DNA of 64,000 bases from Bacteriovoracia bacterium (GTDB lineage: Bacteria > Bdellovibrionota > Bacteriovoracia > Bacteriovoracales > Bacteriovoracaceae). A model generated the notes under the pieces. It was given only the letters and a program-made list of their open reading frames with translations. It did no database searches and was not told the DNA's origin. The stretch is taken from positions 310,001-374,000 of the forward strand of contig JAUIIL010000004.1 in the NCBI GenBank assembly GCA_030431635.1, written 5' to 3'. The first letter of the stretch is position 1. Each line of letters opens with the position of its first letter. Both the position numbers and the translations under genes were made by a program. Shown in pieces: positions 50,908-60,884 of the stretch.

Positions 50908-52275
50908 ATGACTAGACGCTTCATTATTAAGGAAATTCATCAACAAAAACTCAAAGACCAAAAAGCTGTTATTAAGGGTTGGGTAAAATCAGTTAGAACG
51001 GCCAAATGGGGAGCCTTCATTGTTGTGAACGATGGAAGTTGTCAAAGAGACATTCAATGTGTTGCAGATAAAGATATAGAGGGTTTTGAGGAAACAGTCG
51101 CTAAACTCTCTATCGGTTGCTCTATCGCTTTAACTGGAAATTTAGTCGAATCCCAAGGGCGTGTGAAGGCCATTGAGATGCAAGTTGAGTCTTGTGAGTT
51201 AATAGGTGGAGTGAGCGAGGACTACCCTCTGCAAAAGAAAGCGACCTCTCTTGAGTTTTTAAGGGAAGTGGCCCACTTACGATCGCGAACCAATACTTTT
51301 GGAGCCGTTTTTAGGGTCAGACATGCCTTGGCCTTCGCCACTCATAAGTTTTTTAACGATAGAGGCTTTTACTATTTAAATACACCAATCATCACTTCTT
51401 CAGATGCTGAAGGGGCCGGAGATATGTTCCGAGTCTCTACTCTTAAAAAGGGAGAAAGTGATTACTCTAAAGATTACTTTGGACAAGAAACTTTTCTTTG
51501 TGTTTCAGGACAACTTGAAGGAGAAACTTTTGCTCAAGGGATGGGGGCCATCTATACCTTTGGGCCAACTTTTCGTTCAGAGAACTCCAACACCGCTAGA
51601 CACCTGGCCGAGTTTTGGATGATTGAACCAGAGGTGGCCTTTTTTGATCTTGAAGATAACGCTCAATTAGCAAGTGACTACTTAAAGTATCTTATTTCTT
51701 ACGCGATGGAGAACTGCTTGGAAGAGTTAGAATTTCTTCAACAGATGTATAAGAAAGATCTGATAGAAACTCTTAATCACGTAAAAGATTCTCCTTTTGA
51801 GAAAATTACCTATACTGAAGCTGTTGAAATTCTCAATAACTCTGGGAAAAAGTTTGAGTACCAAGCAACCTGGGGAAGTGATCTGCAGACTGAACATGAG
51901 CGCTTTTTGGCCGAAGAGCATTTTAATAAACCAGTTATTGTGACTGATTATCCCAAAGACATTAAAGCGTTTTACATGAAACTAAATGAAGATGGAAAAA
52001 CGGTAAGGGCCATGGATGTTTTAGTTCCAGGGGTCGGGGAAATCATTGGTGGATCTCAACGAGAAGATGATTATGAGAAGCTCTTGTCTCGAATGAAGGA
52101 GATGGATCTGAAAGAAGAAGACTACTGGTGGTACTTAGAACTCAGAAAGTTTGGTAGTGTTCCTCATTCTGGATTCGGCCTTGGTTTTGAGAGGGCCGTG
52201 ATGTATATTACTGGAATGAGTAATATTAGAGACGTCATAGCCTACCCGCGTTATCCTAATAACGCGAAGTTTTAA
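50908..52275 (+). CDS. asnS: Asparaginyl-tRNA synthetase
   Basis: A 455-residue class II aminoacyl-tRNA synthetase that charges tRNA-Asn. The N-terminal OB-fold anticodon-binding domain (VIKGWVKSVR, FIVVNDGS) is followed by the catalytic core with motif 2 (FRSENSNTARHLAEFWMIEPE, core FRSENSNTARHLAEF) and motif 3 (GFGLGFERAVMYITG). TSSDAEGAGDMF and the closing AYPRYPNNAKF distinguish it from aspartyl-tRNA synthetases. GGGGA lies seven bases before the ATG. Its length matches the family. Confidence 0.97.
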   Translation: MTRRFIIKEIHQQKLKDQKAVIKGWVKSVRTAKWGAFIVVNDGSCQRDIQCVADKDIEGFEETVAKLSIGCSIALTGNLVESQGRVKAIEMQVESCELIGGVSEDYPLQKKATSLEFLREVAHLRSRTNTFGAVFRVRHALAFATHKFFNDRGFYYLNTPIITSSDAEGAGDMFRVSTLKKGESDYSKDYFGQETFLCVSGQLEGETFAQGMGAIYTFGPTFRSENSNTARHLAEFWMIEPEVAFFDLEDNAQLASDYLKYLISYAMENCLEELEFLQQMYKKDLIETLNHVKDSPFEKITYTEAVEILNNSGKKFEYQATWGSDLQTEHERFLAEEHFNKPVIVTDYPKDIKAFYMKLNEDGKTVRAMDVLVPGVGEIIGGSQREDDYEKLLSRMKEMDLKEEDYWWYLELRKFGSVPHSGFGLGFERAVMYITGMSNIRDVIAYPRYPNNAKF

Positions 52276-52429
52276 GTCATTAATTAATAAGGATTCTCTC
52301 TTCTTTCACCTGAATTAATTTCATCATTAAAATAAGAAGACTAAAATTTTCTTACAGTGAAGCAGTGCTTCTTTTCATTTTTTTCTCAAAAAGGCATTTT
52401 GTCTCTACTCTTTAGTTAGAGTATCTATC

Positions 52430-52475
52430 AAGCTTCAAGATTTCATTAAAGTGGGGGGAATCTTGAAGCTTTTTT
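52430..52475 (+). terminator. Rho-independent terminator with a G-rich loop
   Basis: A perfect 13-base stem (52430-52442 with 52459-52471) closes a 16-base loop that contains six G residues (52453-52458), followed by a T run. It lies about 155 bases after asnS and 50 before the next gene. The distance to asnS leaves open a short separate transcript in the 52276-52430 gap. Confidence 0.85.
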
Positions 52476-52524
52476 ATTGCTTTACAGCATACTAGCTTTT
52501 CGTTAGATTCCTTCTGAGGGACCT

Positions 52525-52914
52525 ATGCACAAAAAAACTTCCAAATTGATTCTTTGTTCTTTGTTTTTTCTTATCCCCTGCATTACAAAAGCCGTTACAG
52601 TAGAACCTTATGAGTTAAGACTTAAATCAATGCTTCAAGATATTGTGGTCTTTTTTAGTCAGAGTAAAAAAATAAATATTGAAATGGTTCCTTCTGAAGA
52701 GGCCCTTGAGTATAAAGTTTTTTATCAAGCTGAAGATCATGCTGAACTGCATTTTTTGAGTGGGCTAAGACTGCGCTCAATCCGATCTCTTTTTAATGAA
52801 CTCTCTATCTCTGCTCAAAAAACAAATGCTCAGGCCCAGAAAAAGAAGTTTGATTATTACAAAAGAAAAGTTCACATTATTACTTTTCATAATCTTGGCC
52901 TAAGTAAAAAATGA
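52525..52914 (+). CDS. Small exported protein of unknown function
   Basis: A 129-residue protein with a signal peptide (LILCSLFFLIPCITKA). The rest is helical and basic, and ends in LGLSKK. No family is recognised. GAGGGAC lies just upstream of the ATG. The last codons overlap the next gene's start (ATGA), so the two exported proteins are made together and may interact (inference). Confidence 0.8.
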   Translation: MHKKTSKLILCSLFFLIPCITKAVTVEPYELRLKSMLQDIVVFFSQSKKINIEMVPSEEALEYKVFYQAEDHAELHFLSGLRLRSIRSLFNELSISAQKTNAQAQKKKFDYYKRKVHIITFHNLGLSKK

Positions 52915-54893
52915 AGTTTTTTTTGTTTTTTTTCCTTAGTAGTAGTTTCTGCTTGGCCCAAGAGCTAGAGCTTCTAGAGAGAAATGAAGAAAAGCAAATT
53001 GAAGAAATTCTCGTTTTTCAAACGAAGAGAGAACAGAAAAAATTTGGCAGAGCTTTTAGTAAGTTTATTAAAGGAGCCGCTGCCAGTATTCACGAAAGTA
53101 TTCTTGGTGGTAGAATTGATGTTTTCTCAGTTGAAAACCTTGCAACAGGATTGATTCTTCATAGTGGTGTCTTAAGGCCTTCGGCCATCCACCATGATGT
53201 CGATAAGGTTTATAGTTTATTTTCAGCACACCTACCTCCAATAAAGGAAAGAAAACAAGAGCGCCAAGAACAACAACATGCTCTTAGGCATTGGGGGAAG
53301 ACCAGAATAGGAACTAAGATAACAATTCCTTTAAGATTTGATTTTGCTCAAGACTCTTCATTTATTTTCTCTTCGCGGACGGAAGCATCAAGGCAGGGGT
53401 ATAGAGAACTTATCACACCTCTGGGAGAATATCTTTATCAAGAAGATAAGCTTGTTGACGCTCTTCTGAGTAAGGCCCAAATAGGCTTTAGGGGAGTGAA
53501 GAAAACAAAGATCTCAAACGATCCACTCAAACTGTGGCAAAGCTATCCTTACGGCAGTGAAGTGGCCAAGGTTCGTGAGTATGTTTTTCTTGAATCCTTA
53601 TCTGCCGGAGTTCCCTATAAGGGAGTGAATGTAGGAGCTAGGGTCTATGCTGCTTATCAGTTTAAAGGGGAAGGACGACTTAAAATTTTAGGAGATCCGC
53701 AGAGAAAACTGATGAGTTTAACCATTGCAAGGAGAAATCGCTATGCAAAAGGAGTTCAGTTTGAGTCTGGACTGTCTTATAAAATTTTTAAACTGGGATT
53801 TATTCAAGGAAGGCTCAATATAAAACTCGTGAGTAAATCTAGTGAAAAGGCCAGGGGAGATGAATTAGTTCATGAGTATGTTTATGATATCGATTATCCG
53901 ATGGCCCAAGAGGCCCTCAAAGAAGCTTTGAAAGGGAATATGCAAAAAACCCAATCAATGAGTGTCGATAGAGGTGGGGAAGAAAATTATCAAGGTGTTT
54001 TAACGATAAGAAACATAAGTAGTCACTTTCAGGAAAAACTTAGAAGAACAAGACTTGGTCCAAGTATTAACGAGAATTATCTTAAAGTCATGGAGGGAAC
54101 GAAAAAGAGAAAGAAGATTTTTAGAACCAATCTTTTTGATGAGAAAGTTATCATTGATAAAAGAAAGACAACAACAGAGACGGATGAATATTTAAATCAA
54201 AGGAGTACGGACTCCTATGAATATCAAATGAGAAAGCACCGAACAGGGTTTTGGCGCTTTTGGAGGAAGTACTCAAAAATCATCAAGTCTTCATCAGTCA
54301 TTGAAAAATCTCCCACAGTTAAACTGAATCAAGGTAGAGAAATCGCAGAGAATCTTTTAATAAAATATCAATTAGATCTTAAAGTGAGAAACTCGACAAA
54401 AAGGCTAAGAGAAAAAGAGTATACTCCAATTCAAAGGATACTCTCATTAATTCAGAGTCTTGACTCAGATCCTGATGCCTCTTTTGCACAGTTATGTGAG
54501 AGTGAAGAATTAAGAGTCGAACTCAAGGGAGAGATTGAGCAAAAGGCCCTTGACTATGTTTTGGAGCTTGATGATGAGACTCTCTTAGAAAAACTCTCTT
54601 TAATGATAGGAGAGAGCAAAGATAACAAAGTAGTGAAAAAGTTTGAAAAAAGATTTCTCCCTCACATTCGTTTATTAAGAAAAACCCGTGATAAGTATGA
54701 AATAGCTGAAGGATTTAAGAATATTTTTAAGGCCTATAAAAGTGATATTCTCCCTTATGAATTTATTTTGTTTCTTAATAAGGTTAATGACTCTCAATTA
54801 AAACTCACTGTTCCTTTTCATGATATTTTAACTTCTGTTTATGTTTTAGGTGATAGTTGTGAAATTAAATGGAATATTATTGATTCTCTTTAA
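52911..54893 (+). CDS. Large exported protein of unknown function
   Basis: A 660-residue protein with a signal peptide (FFLFFFLSSSFCLA before QEL). The middle region, about 230-330, alternates short strands (YKGVNVGARVYAAYQFKGEG, in part VNVGARVYAAY; LGFIQGRLNIKLVSK) that look beta-rich, perhaps surface associated. The C-terminal part, about 470-640, is helical and charged. No known family or catalytic motif is recognised. It is coupled to the small exported gene before it. Its stop directly abuts the stop of sbcC on the other strand, with no terminator between them. Confidence 0.85.
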   Translation: MKFFLFFFLSSSFCLAQELELLERNEEKQIEEILVFQTKREQKKFGRAFSKFIKGAAASIHESILGGRIDVFSVENLATGLILHSGVLRPSAIHHDVDKVYSLFSAHLPPIKERKQERQEQQHALRHWGKTRIGTKITIPLRFDFAQDSSFIFSSRTEASRQGYRELITPLGEYLYQEDKLVDALLSKAQIGFRGVKKTKISNDPLKLWQSYPYGSEVAKVREYVFLESLSAGVPYKGVNVGARVYAAYQFKGEGRLKILGDPQRKLMSLTIARRNRYAKGVQFESGLSYKIFKLGFIQGRLNIKLVSKSSEKARGDELVHEYVYDIDYPMAQEALKEALKGNMQKTQSMSVDRGGEENYQGVLTIRNISSHFQEKLRRTRLGPSINENYLKVMEGTKKRKKIFRTNLFDEKVIIDKRKTTTETDEYLNQRSTDSYEYQMRKHRTGFWRFWRKYSKIIKSSSVIEKSPTVKLNQGREIAENLLIKYQLDLKVRNSTKRLREKEYTPIQRILSLIQSLDSDPDASFAQLCESEELRVELKGEIEQKALDYVLELDDETLLEKLSLMIGESKDNKVVKKFEKRFLPHIRLLRKTRDKYEIAEGFKNIFKAYKSDILPYEFILFLNKVNDSQLKLTVPFHDILTSVYVLGDSCEIKWNIIDSL

Positions 54894-57800
54894 CTAATGA
54901 TAGATCATCTGTATATCTGAATGCCCCCAACCATTTTTTCTGAGAGTAATGTTAACAGGAAGGCGTTGGGTGAGATGCTCAAGATGGGAGATAATTCCAA
55001 TTTGTTTTCCTCGGTTTCTCATTGAGTTTAAAACTTCAATAACATCTTCAAGGGAGTCTTTATCAAGAGTAGCGAAACCTTCATCAATAAAAAATGAATC
55101 GATATCTGTTTGTCCTTTTGTGAGTTCAGAAAGAGCGAGGGCCATGGCCAAAGAAACCATAAATGTTTCTCCTCCAGAGAGAGTTGAAATTTTTCTCTCT
55201 GAAGATGACTTCAATTTATCTTGTACATAAAACTCAGGAATCTGAGAGCGTTTTTTAAGTTGAACGAGTTTGTAGCGACCGTCACAAAGTGAATCGAGCT
55301 CAATATTAGTTTGCTCTATAAGAGATTGCTCGATATGGGAGAGAACAAAGTTTCTAAATTCATCTTTTCCGATAAGTTGGTAGAGGTTATCAAGCTCTTG
55401 CTTTCTTTTTAAAAAATTATTTTTCTCTGACAGCTTCTCCTTAATCATCTTTTCTACTTTTTTATGACGGGAAAGAGTTGTTTCAAGTTCAATCAGACGA
55501 GCAAAAAAATTCGAGATAGACTCAAATAGGTCTTTAAGATCAGTTTGGGCCTGTTGATAGTAGAGTTCAAGTAGGGTCCCATCGTCTTCAAAGAAACTTT
55601 GTTCATGAAAGGGTTTGAGAACTCTTGTTATCAACTCTTGCGAAAGATAAGAAATCTCAGAAGCCAAAGATCTTACTTGTACAGCAGCATTCTTGATTTT
55701 TTCTATTGTGAGGTGTCTGGAAGTTTGGATTTGGGTGATTTGTTCTTTTTGTTGATAAATCTTGGTCTCAAGTTCTTTGACTAAAACTTCATATGAGTTA
55801 AGTTTTTGGTTAAAAAGATTAACTTTTTTGGCCTCCCCATCAATTTTTTGATGGGCCTGATCAAGAAGAAATTCAGGGTCTTGGTTGCCAATTTGTTTAA
55901 TAAGTTTTTGATGAATTTCTTCACTCGTTATTTTGATCTCTGCACTTTCTTGTTTTATTTGTCTAATACTCTCATAAAGGTCTTTGTTTTTTTGTCCTAA
56001 AGCAAGTGTACTTACTTCGAGGTTCTCAATACTTGAAAGAAGCTCTTGGTAGTGGATCTGCTTATCAAATTGCTCGTCAAGAAAATCGGGAATGTCCTCA
56101 GAGAGTAAACAAAAACCTATCTCAAAAAAAATCTCAAGTCTCATATCAGTAAGAATTTGTTTAGTATTTTTAAGAAGTTGTTCTGATTCTTTGAGTCTTT
56201 CTTTCTCTTGTTTGAGTTCATTGGAGATTTCTGTTTTTTGTTCAAGGAATTGTTTAGATTGAGAACTTAGTAGAACAATTTTTTCGAGGGCCTGTTCTTT
56301 AATCTTAAGTTGAGTTTGGTTTTTAAGAAAATCTTGTTGAAGCTTATTTTTAAATTCACTAAGAATTTTTCTCGCGCTATCCTGACCTAAATCCAATTGG
56401 ATGAATTCACTAATAAGAAGATTTATCTTCTCTTTATTAGTGTGGGCCCGTAGACCTAGAGCTCTGATGTTTTTCTCTCTTTGTTCAATTTGTGTTTTTA
56501 CTTTTATAACTTCTTCTTTTAGCTGAAGAAAGTTTTCTTCAATCAAATGTGCGTTTTCTTCCCTTGAAGGTGGGTGTGGAAGAGTATGAACAGGACTTAA
56601 ACAAACAGGGCATTGGTGTGTCTCTTTAATCTCATCAAGACAAGTTGAAATGGCCAGTTGGAGTTGAGTTTTTTTCTGTTGTAACTCGATAGATTCAAGT
56701 TTAAGTTCCAAGTTTTTATGCCGAGATAAATCGAGTGTAAGCTGGGTCTTTTCTAATTCAAGCTCTTTCTCATGGCCCTTTTGTTCTTCTTCGAGAGCTT
56801 TGAGGTTTTGCTCTTTTATTTCAAATTGTGCAAAACTTTTTTGAAAAGCATCACTTTCTCTCTTAAGTTTCTCAAGAGAAACTCTTAGGCCTTTTTCATT
56901 TTCCTCTTTAAGTTTATCTAAGATTAGCTGGTTTTCTTGTTCAGCTTGGTAAATTCTTTGCCCTAAAGAGCTGTATTCATTTTGTTTTTTTTCAATAAAA
57001 TTATGTTGTATTTTTATTGATTGCTCTAGGTTTTGTTTCTGGGCCTGGAAATGAGAAAATCTTTTCTTTTTTGATTTTAACTGCACCGTTTTCTCTTCAG
57101 AACAGTTGAGGAAAAGGTAGCTTTGTTTCGTTTTTTCAAGTTTTATTCTTTGAGTTTGCTTCCTCTCTTCGATTTCATTAATCTCGTGAGAAGTTTTTTC
57201 TCTACTTTCGTACAGAGCTTTAATTTTCTTCTCATTGTTTTGAAGATTTTTTTCAAAATCTTCAATTTGCTTCTTCCATACTAAGCATTTTTGATAAATA
57301 GGTCGGTTTTTATCAAACTCATCTTTTTGTTTTTGGAAATTTTCTTTTAAAATATGAAACTGTGCTTTTTGGGCATTGAGGTGATCAACTTCTTTTTTGA
57401 GTTCTTCTTCAAAAGAGATGAGTCTTTTCGCAGTTATTTTTTCTTTTTGGTATTGGTCGTTTAAATCAAACAGAGATCTTTGATAGTCTCTTAAAAGTAT
57501 TTCTATTTTTTGAGAGATTTCTTTTTGTTTATGCTTCTGGGCCCATTCTTCTTTGATAGAATCAATATCTTCTTCACCAGAGAGCTCTAGGGCCTCAATT
57601 TGAGCTTGATTTTCATTTAAAGAAGCCTGGGTCATATTCAACTGTGCTCTGAGGTTTTGGCCGAGTCTTTCTAAGTATTGGCCTTGGTAGAGCTTTTCTA
57701 AAATATCTTTGCGTTCTCTAAAACTACTTGTGAGGAAGCGGGAGAACTCACCCTGGTTAAGAATGACTGTTTTACAGAACTGATCAAAACTCAGATGCAG

Positions 57801-58193
57801 GATATCTTCTGTTGTTTTTTCAGTTGCTTCAAACTCATTTTCCTTCTTAATAAATAACGTTCTCCCAATTTTAGGAACTTTAAGAACTTCTCCGTTATTT
57901 TTTAAAACTCTGGCTTCCCACTTGGCCATGTAGTCAATACCTTGAAAATGAAAGCACATTTCAACATAAGCTTCCTTTTCTCCTAGAGTCACCATATCAG
58001 TTTGAGTAATAGATTTTTTATAATGAGAGCCATAAAGAGCAAGAGAAATACAATTAAGAATTGTCGACTTACCAGAACCGGTGGGGCCGGTGATAGCAAA
58101 AAGATTAAGATCTGAGCTGAATTGATCAAAGTCAATAACATGCTTGCCTTTTAGGGATGCGATATTTTTGATGACTAAGCGGGAGATTTTCAT
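54894..58193 (-). CDS. sbcC: Exonuclease SbcCD subunit C (SMC/Rad50-like ATPase)
   Basis: A 1099-residue SMC-like ATPase. With SbcD it opens hairpins and degrades DNA ends at palindromes and stalled forks. The N-terminal Walker A is TGPTGSGKST (about 34-43). Long coiled-coil arms surround the zinc hook CPVC (about residue 530, in THQCPVCLSPVH). The C-terminal half has the ABC signature LSGGETFMVSLA and Walker B SFFIDEGFATLD. Length and order match the family (about 1050). Its start overlaps the sbcD stop by four bases. Confidence 0.96.
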   Translation of the reverse strand: MKISRLVIKNIASLKGKHVIDFDQFSSDLNLFAITGPTGSGKSTILNCISLALYGSHYKKSITQTDMVTLGEKEAYVEMCFHFQGIDYMAKWEARVLKNNGEVLKVPKIGRTLFIKKENEFEATEKTTEDILHLSFDQFCKTVILNQGEFSRFLTSSFRERKDILEKLYQGQYLERLGQNLRAQLNMTQASLNENQAQIEALELSGEEDIDSIKEEWAQKHKQKEISQKIEILLRDYQRSLFDLNDQYQKEKITAKRLISFEEELKKEVDHLNAQKAQFHILKENFQKQKDEFDKNRPIYQKCLVWKKQIEDFEKNLQNNEKKIKALYESREKTSHEINEIEERKQTQRIKLEKTKQSYLFLNCSEEKTVQLKSKKKRFSHFQAQKQNLEQSIKIQHNFIEKKQNEYSSLGQRIYQAEQENQLILDKLKEENEKGLRVSLEKLKRESDAFQKSFAQFEIKEQNLKALEEEQKGHEKELELEKTQLTLDLSRHKNLELKLESIELQQKKTQLQLAISTCLDEIKETHQCPVCLSPVHTLPHPPSREENAHLIEENFLQLKEEVIKVKTQIEQREKNIRALGLRAHTNKEKINLLISEFIQLDLGQDSARKILSEFKNKLQQDFLKNQTQLKIKEQALEKIVLLSSQSKQFLEQKTEISNELKQEKERLKESEQLLKNTKQILTDMRLEIFFEIGFCLLSEDIPDFLDEQFDKQIHYQELLSSIENLEVSTLALGQKNKDLYESIRQIKQESAEIKITSEEIHQKLIKQIGNQDPEFLLDQAHQKIDGEAKKVNLFNQKLNSYEVLVKELETKIYQQKEQITQIQTSRHLTIEKIKNAAVQVRSLASEISYLSQELITRVLKPFHEQSFFEDDGTLLELYYQQAQTDLKDLFESISNFFARLIELETTLSRHKKVEKMIKEKLSEKNNFLKRKQELDNLYQLIGKDEFRNFVLSHIEQSLIEQTNIELDSLCDGRYKLVQLKKRSQIPEFYVQDKLKSSSERKISTLSGGETFMVSLAMALALSELTKGQTDIDSFFIDEGFATLDKDSLEDVIEVLNSMRNRGKQIGIISHLEHLTQRLPVNITLRKNGWGHSDIQMIYH

Positions 58194-59389
58194 GGACTCT
58201 CCTGCTCAAGTGTCATTTCCATTAACCAGTTAAAGTCTTTCTTTAACTGAAAGGGCATAGGTGAGTCAGGAAACTTTTGTTCAAAGTAGTAATCAAAGAG
58301 CTCGTGAGGATCAAGGCCCATGACTTCACTGCGATCTTTTTGCTCTGATTTTAGTTCGCTTTTGGTGAGGGCCATAAAACTTAAAAGTTCAATATTGCTT
58401 TCTTTCAATCTTTCTTTAATTAGATCAATTAGCCCACTTTCAGGCTCTTCGATTTCAACAATGATTTCAAGCAAAGTACTCATTTTAGATTGTGCTGCTT
58501 TCTCAATGGCCCTCTCAATTTCATCAAAGAGTTTTTTCCTTGTTGTTCTTAATTGGACAACAGGAGAGAAAACAGGAATAGGAAGAAACTCTTGTGAAAG
58601 AGCAGCTTCTTTTTGTGTTTTGATAATTGAGACATATTTTTGAGCACTCTCCCCGAAGCGCATGGGAATAGGAGAGCCTGGATAGATAACATAGGGGTGG
58701 TGGTGCAGGGTCTGAGTCTTGTGAATGTGTCCAAGGGCCACATAATCATAGAAGTCTTGATAAAGATCTCTAGAAAATGAATCAAGCCCAGAAAGGCTCA
58801 CAACTTGTTCAGAACCGGCTGATTCATAATGACCAAAGAGATGATGGGCCATTAAAATTTTTGTTTGGGCCAGTTGGTATTCTTTATCTTGAGTCATTGC
58901 AAAGAAGTTTTTAAAAAATGAACTCATCTCATCAACTTGCATGCTTGTTGAAGCTGTATGCTTAAAAATTTCATACTGTCTAAAATAGGGAAGCATAGTA
59001 ATAAGAACTTCTTCTCCTGCGATAGAGAAAACCTGATGATGCTCTTTGAGATTATCTTGAATTTTTCCTACGACGTGAATCTGCTGTTTTCTCAGTAGTT
59101 CTTTGGGAGCTTCTAAAAAATGCCCTGAATCATGGTTCCCAGCAATAATAAAAATTTGGCAATGAGAGTTTTGAGTCACTTGATTTAAAAAATCAAAATA
59201 TAGGCTTAAGGCTTCGTGAGTGGGAGTTGGGGTATCAAAAATATCTCCACTAACTAAAAGGGCATCGATTTTATGCTCTAGAATGCTTTCTTGGAGCCAA
59301 GATAGAAACTTTCTCTGTTCGTAAATTCTTTCATACCTGAAAAGCTTCTTTCCTAGATGCCAGTCAGCTGTGTGCATGAACTTGACCAT
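58190..59389 (-). CDS. sbcD: Exonuclease SbcCD subunit D (Mre11-like nuclease)
   Basis: A 399-residue calcineurin-like metallophosphoesterase, the nuclease subunit of SbcCD. The phosphoesterase motifs are complete and in order: TADWHLGKKL (metal-binding Asp and His), SGDIFDTPTP, IAGNHDSGHF, MAHHLFGHYE and ALGHIHKTQ. The C-terminal capping domain is present. Slightly longer than many homologues but ordinary. Translationally coupled to sbcC. About 20 bases separate it from the end of ricT on the same strand. Confidence 0.96.
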   Translation of the reverse strand: MVKFMHTADWHLGKKLFRYERIYEQRKFLSWLQESILEHKIDALLVSGDIFDTPTPTHEALSLYFDFLNQVTQNSHCQIFIIAGNHDSGHFLEAPKELLRKQQIHVVGKIQDNLKEHHQVFSIAGEEVLITMLPYFRQYEIFKHTASTSMQVDEMSSFFKNFFAMTQDKEYQLAQTKILMAHHLFGHYESAGSEQVVSLSGLDSFSRDLYQDFYDYVALGHIHKTQTLHHHPYVIYPGSPIPMRFGESAQKYVSIIKTQKEAALSQEFLPIPVFSPVVQLRTTRKKLFDEIERAIEKAAQSKMSTLLEIIVEIEEPESGLIDLIKERLKESNIELLSFMALTKSELKSEQKDRSEVMGLDPHELFDYYFEQKFPDSPMPFQLKKDFNWLMEMTLEQESP

Positions 59390-59409
59390 AGTGTGTGTCG
59401 GTCCTTATT

Positions 59410-60789
59410 TTATTTTTTTGTATTCTCTCGTCTTTTATTCCTATGTGAGTGATTTCTTCTGCGTTTATTCTTGTGTTTATAATTTTGATTTTGCTCGTTA
59501 CTTTGTGGACGTTCCTCATTTTGAGGTGGAGCTTCTGTGGCCTGAGCGTTTTCAGCTTGAATAGGAGTCTCGGAAAAAGTCTGCTCTGATTGAGTATAGT
59601 CTGTATCTAGATAACTTTTTTGTTTTTGAAGTTTCTCTTGAGCTCTTCTTTTCTCTTCCTTCATTTTGAGTTCTTTTTGCTCTTTGTAGGCCTTGTATTC
59701 TTCTGGTTCGATAAAAGTTTCAACTCCAAAGAGATCTTCAAAAATATTTTGAGCAGTGACCAGTCCTTGTTCCTTAATACTCTCTATTTCTTGTTCGAAC
59801 TCACGGCTTTTAAGAGTTTGTTCTTCATTAAGTCCAATGACAGTTGAAGTTTCATTGGAGATATGCTCAAAATGGCGAGGGAACTGATAAGACTCAGGCG
59901 CATAGTCTTTGAACTCGCTAACTGCGTAGCGCTTAATAATTCCTCTGTCTGTGAGAATATCAAACTGTTCGCTAAGAATATGGAGTCTTTCAACTTTACC
60001 CATATCTCCATTCTTACAAAGAATAAACGCCCCTTCTTTTGGGAGCATTGAGCGTTTATTTTCGTAAACTTCATCTTCATATTGAAGGCAGCATTTAAGT
60101 TGGCCACAGACCCCATTGAGTTTCCCATAGGTAAGGGTAAGGTTTTGGTTTTTGGCCATTTTAATATTTACACTTCCATATTTACTTAAAAAGGAAGAGC
60201 AACATAACTGTCTTCCACATGGCCCAATTCCACCAACTGCTGCGGCCCTATCTCGAACAGAGATTTGTCTTAGTTCAATTCTGAGTTTTAAAGAGCTCAC
60301 TAGATCTTTGACGAGTCCCCTGAAGTCCACTCGTGCAGGTGCGGTGAAGTAGAAAACAACTTTTTTCCCAAATTGGGTAAATTCAACGTGGGTAAGGTTC
60401 ATATCAAGGTTATGTTTAGTGATAAGATCTTTGCATAGATTTTCGTACTCTTTTTCTTTGCGGTAAGACTCAACTTGTTTATCTAAATCCTCATCTGTTG
60501 CGATCTTGTTGATGCTTTTAATGGGAAGCATGGATTTTTGAAAACTCATCTCATAAGGAAAAGAGTTCACGTACCCTACAGTGAGGCCTCTATCACTCAT
60601 GGCCACAACTTTCTGCCCATAACTCAGTTCACGCTTTCCAATGTGAAAAGAAAGTGACTTTGCATGTCCCGGAAAACGTACCCTGACAAAGCGCAAAATA
60701 TCACCTTCGTTGTACTTTGAGTCCTGTTCTTGAACCGGTGGAGCTGGCTCTATTTCGTTAATTGAATTATCTGAAGTCTCATTTGTCAT
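59410..60789 (-). CDS. ricT: PSP1-domain protein (RicT/YaaT family) with long basic tail
   Basis: A 459-residue protein with a PSP1 C-terminal-type domain (about 40-300). Conserved cysteines are at 191 and 196-197 (CGRQLCC) and 228, 233-234 (VCGQLKCC); in Bacillus subtilis, RicT cysteines help hold iron-sulfur clusters in the RicAFT complex, which affects RNA processing. Homologues are about 275 residues. Here there is an extra C-terminal half (about 310-459) with a charged helix, a Gln/Glu-rich stretch and a Lys/Arg/His/Asn-rich end (KHKNKRRRNHSHRNKRRE). The order tmk-holB-ricT matches the B. subtilis tmk-holB-yaaT region, which supports the call. Confidence 0.9.
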   Translation of the reverse strand: MTNETSDNSINEIEPAPPVQEQDSKYNEGDILRFVRVRFPGHAKSLSFHIGKRELSYGQKVVAMSDRGLTVGYVNSFPYEMSFQKSMLPIKSINKIATDEDLDKQVESYRKEKEYENLCKDLITKHNLDMNLTHVEFTQFGKKVVFYFTAPARVDFRGLVKDLVSSLKLRIELRQISVRDRAAAVGGIGPCGRQLCCSSFLSKYGSVNIKMAKNQNLTLTYGKLNGVCGQLKCCLQYEDEVYENKRSMLPKEGAFILCKNGDMGKVERLHILSEQFDILTDRGIIKRYAVSEFKDYAPESYQFPRHFEHISNETSTVIGLNEEQTLKSREFEQEIESIKEQGLVTAQNIFEDLFGVETFIEPEEYKAYKEQKELKMKEEKRRAQEKLQKQKSYLDTDYTQSEQTFSETPIQAENAQATEAPPQNEERPQSNEQNQNYKHKNKRRRNHSHRNKRRENTKK

Positions 60790-60884
60790 TTTTTGCCTAA
60801 TTTTCAGTACTTGGATTTACTAAAAAATCCGTTAACCCTCATCATATCTAAGACTTTTCATCCTAGTCAATGGACGCTACGCAA

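Noticed and set aside
52452-52458. Pairing between the G-rich terminator loop after asnS and the C6 linker at 17493-17498
   Set aside because: The match is only about seven bases of homopolymer, and other G runs occur in the window, so it is likely chance.
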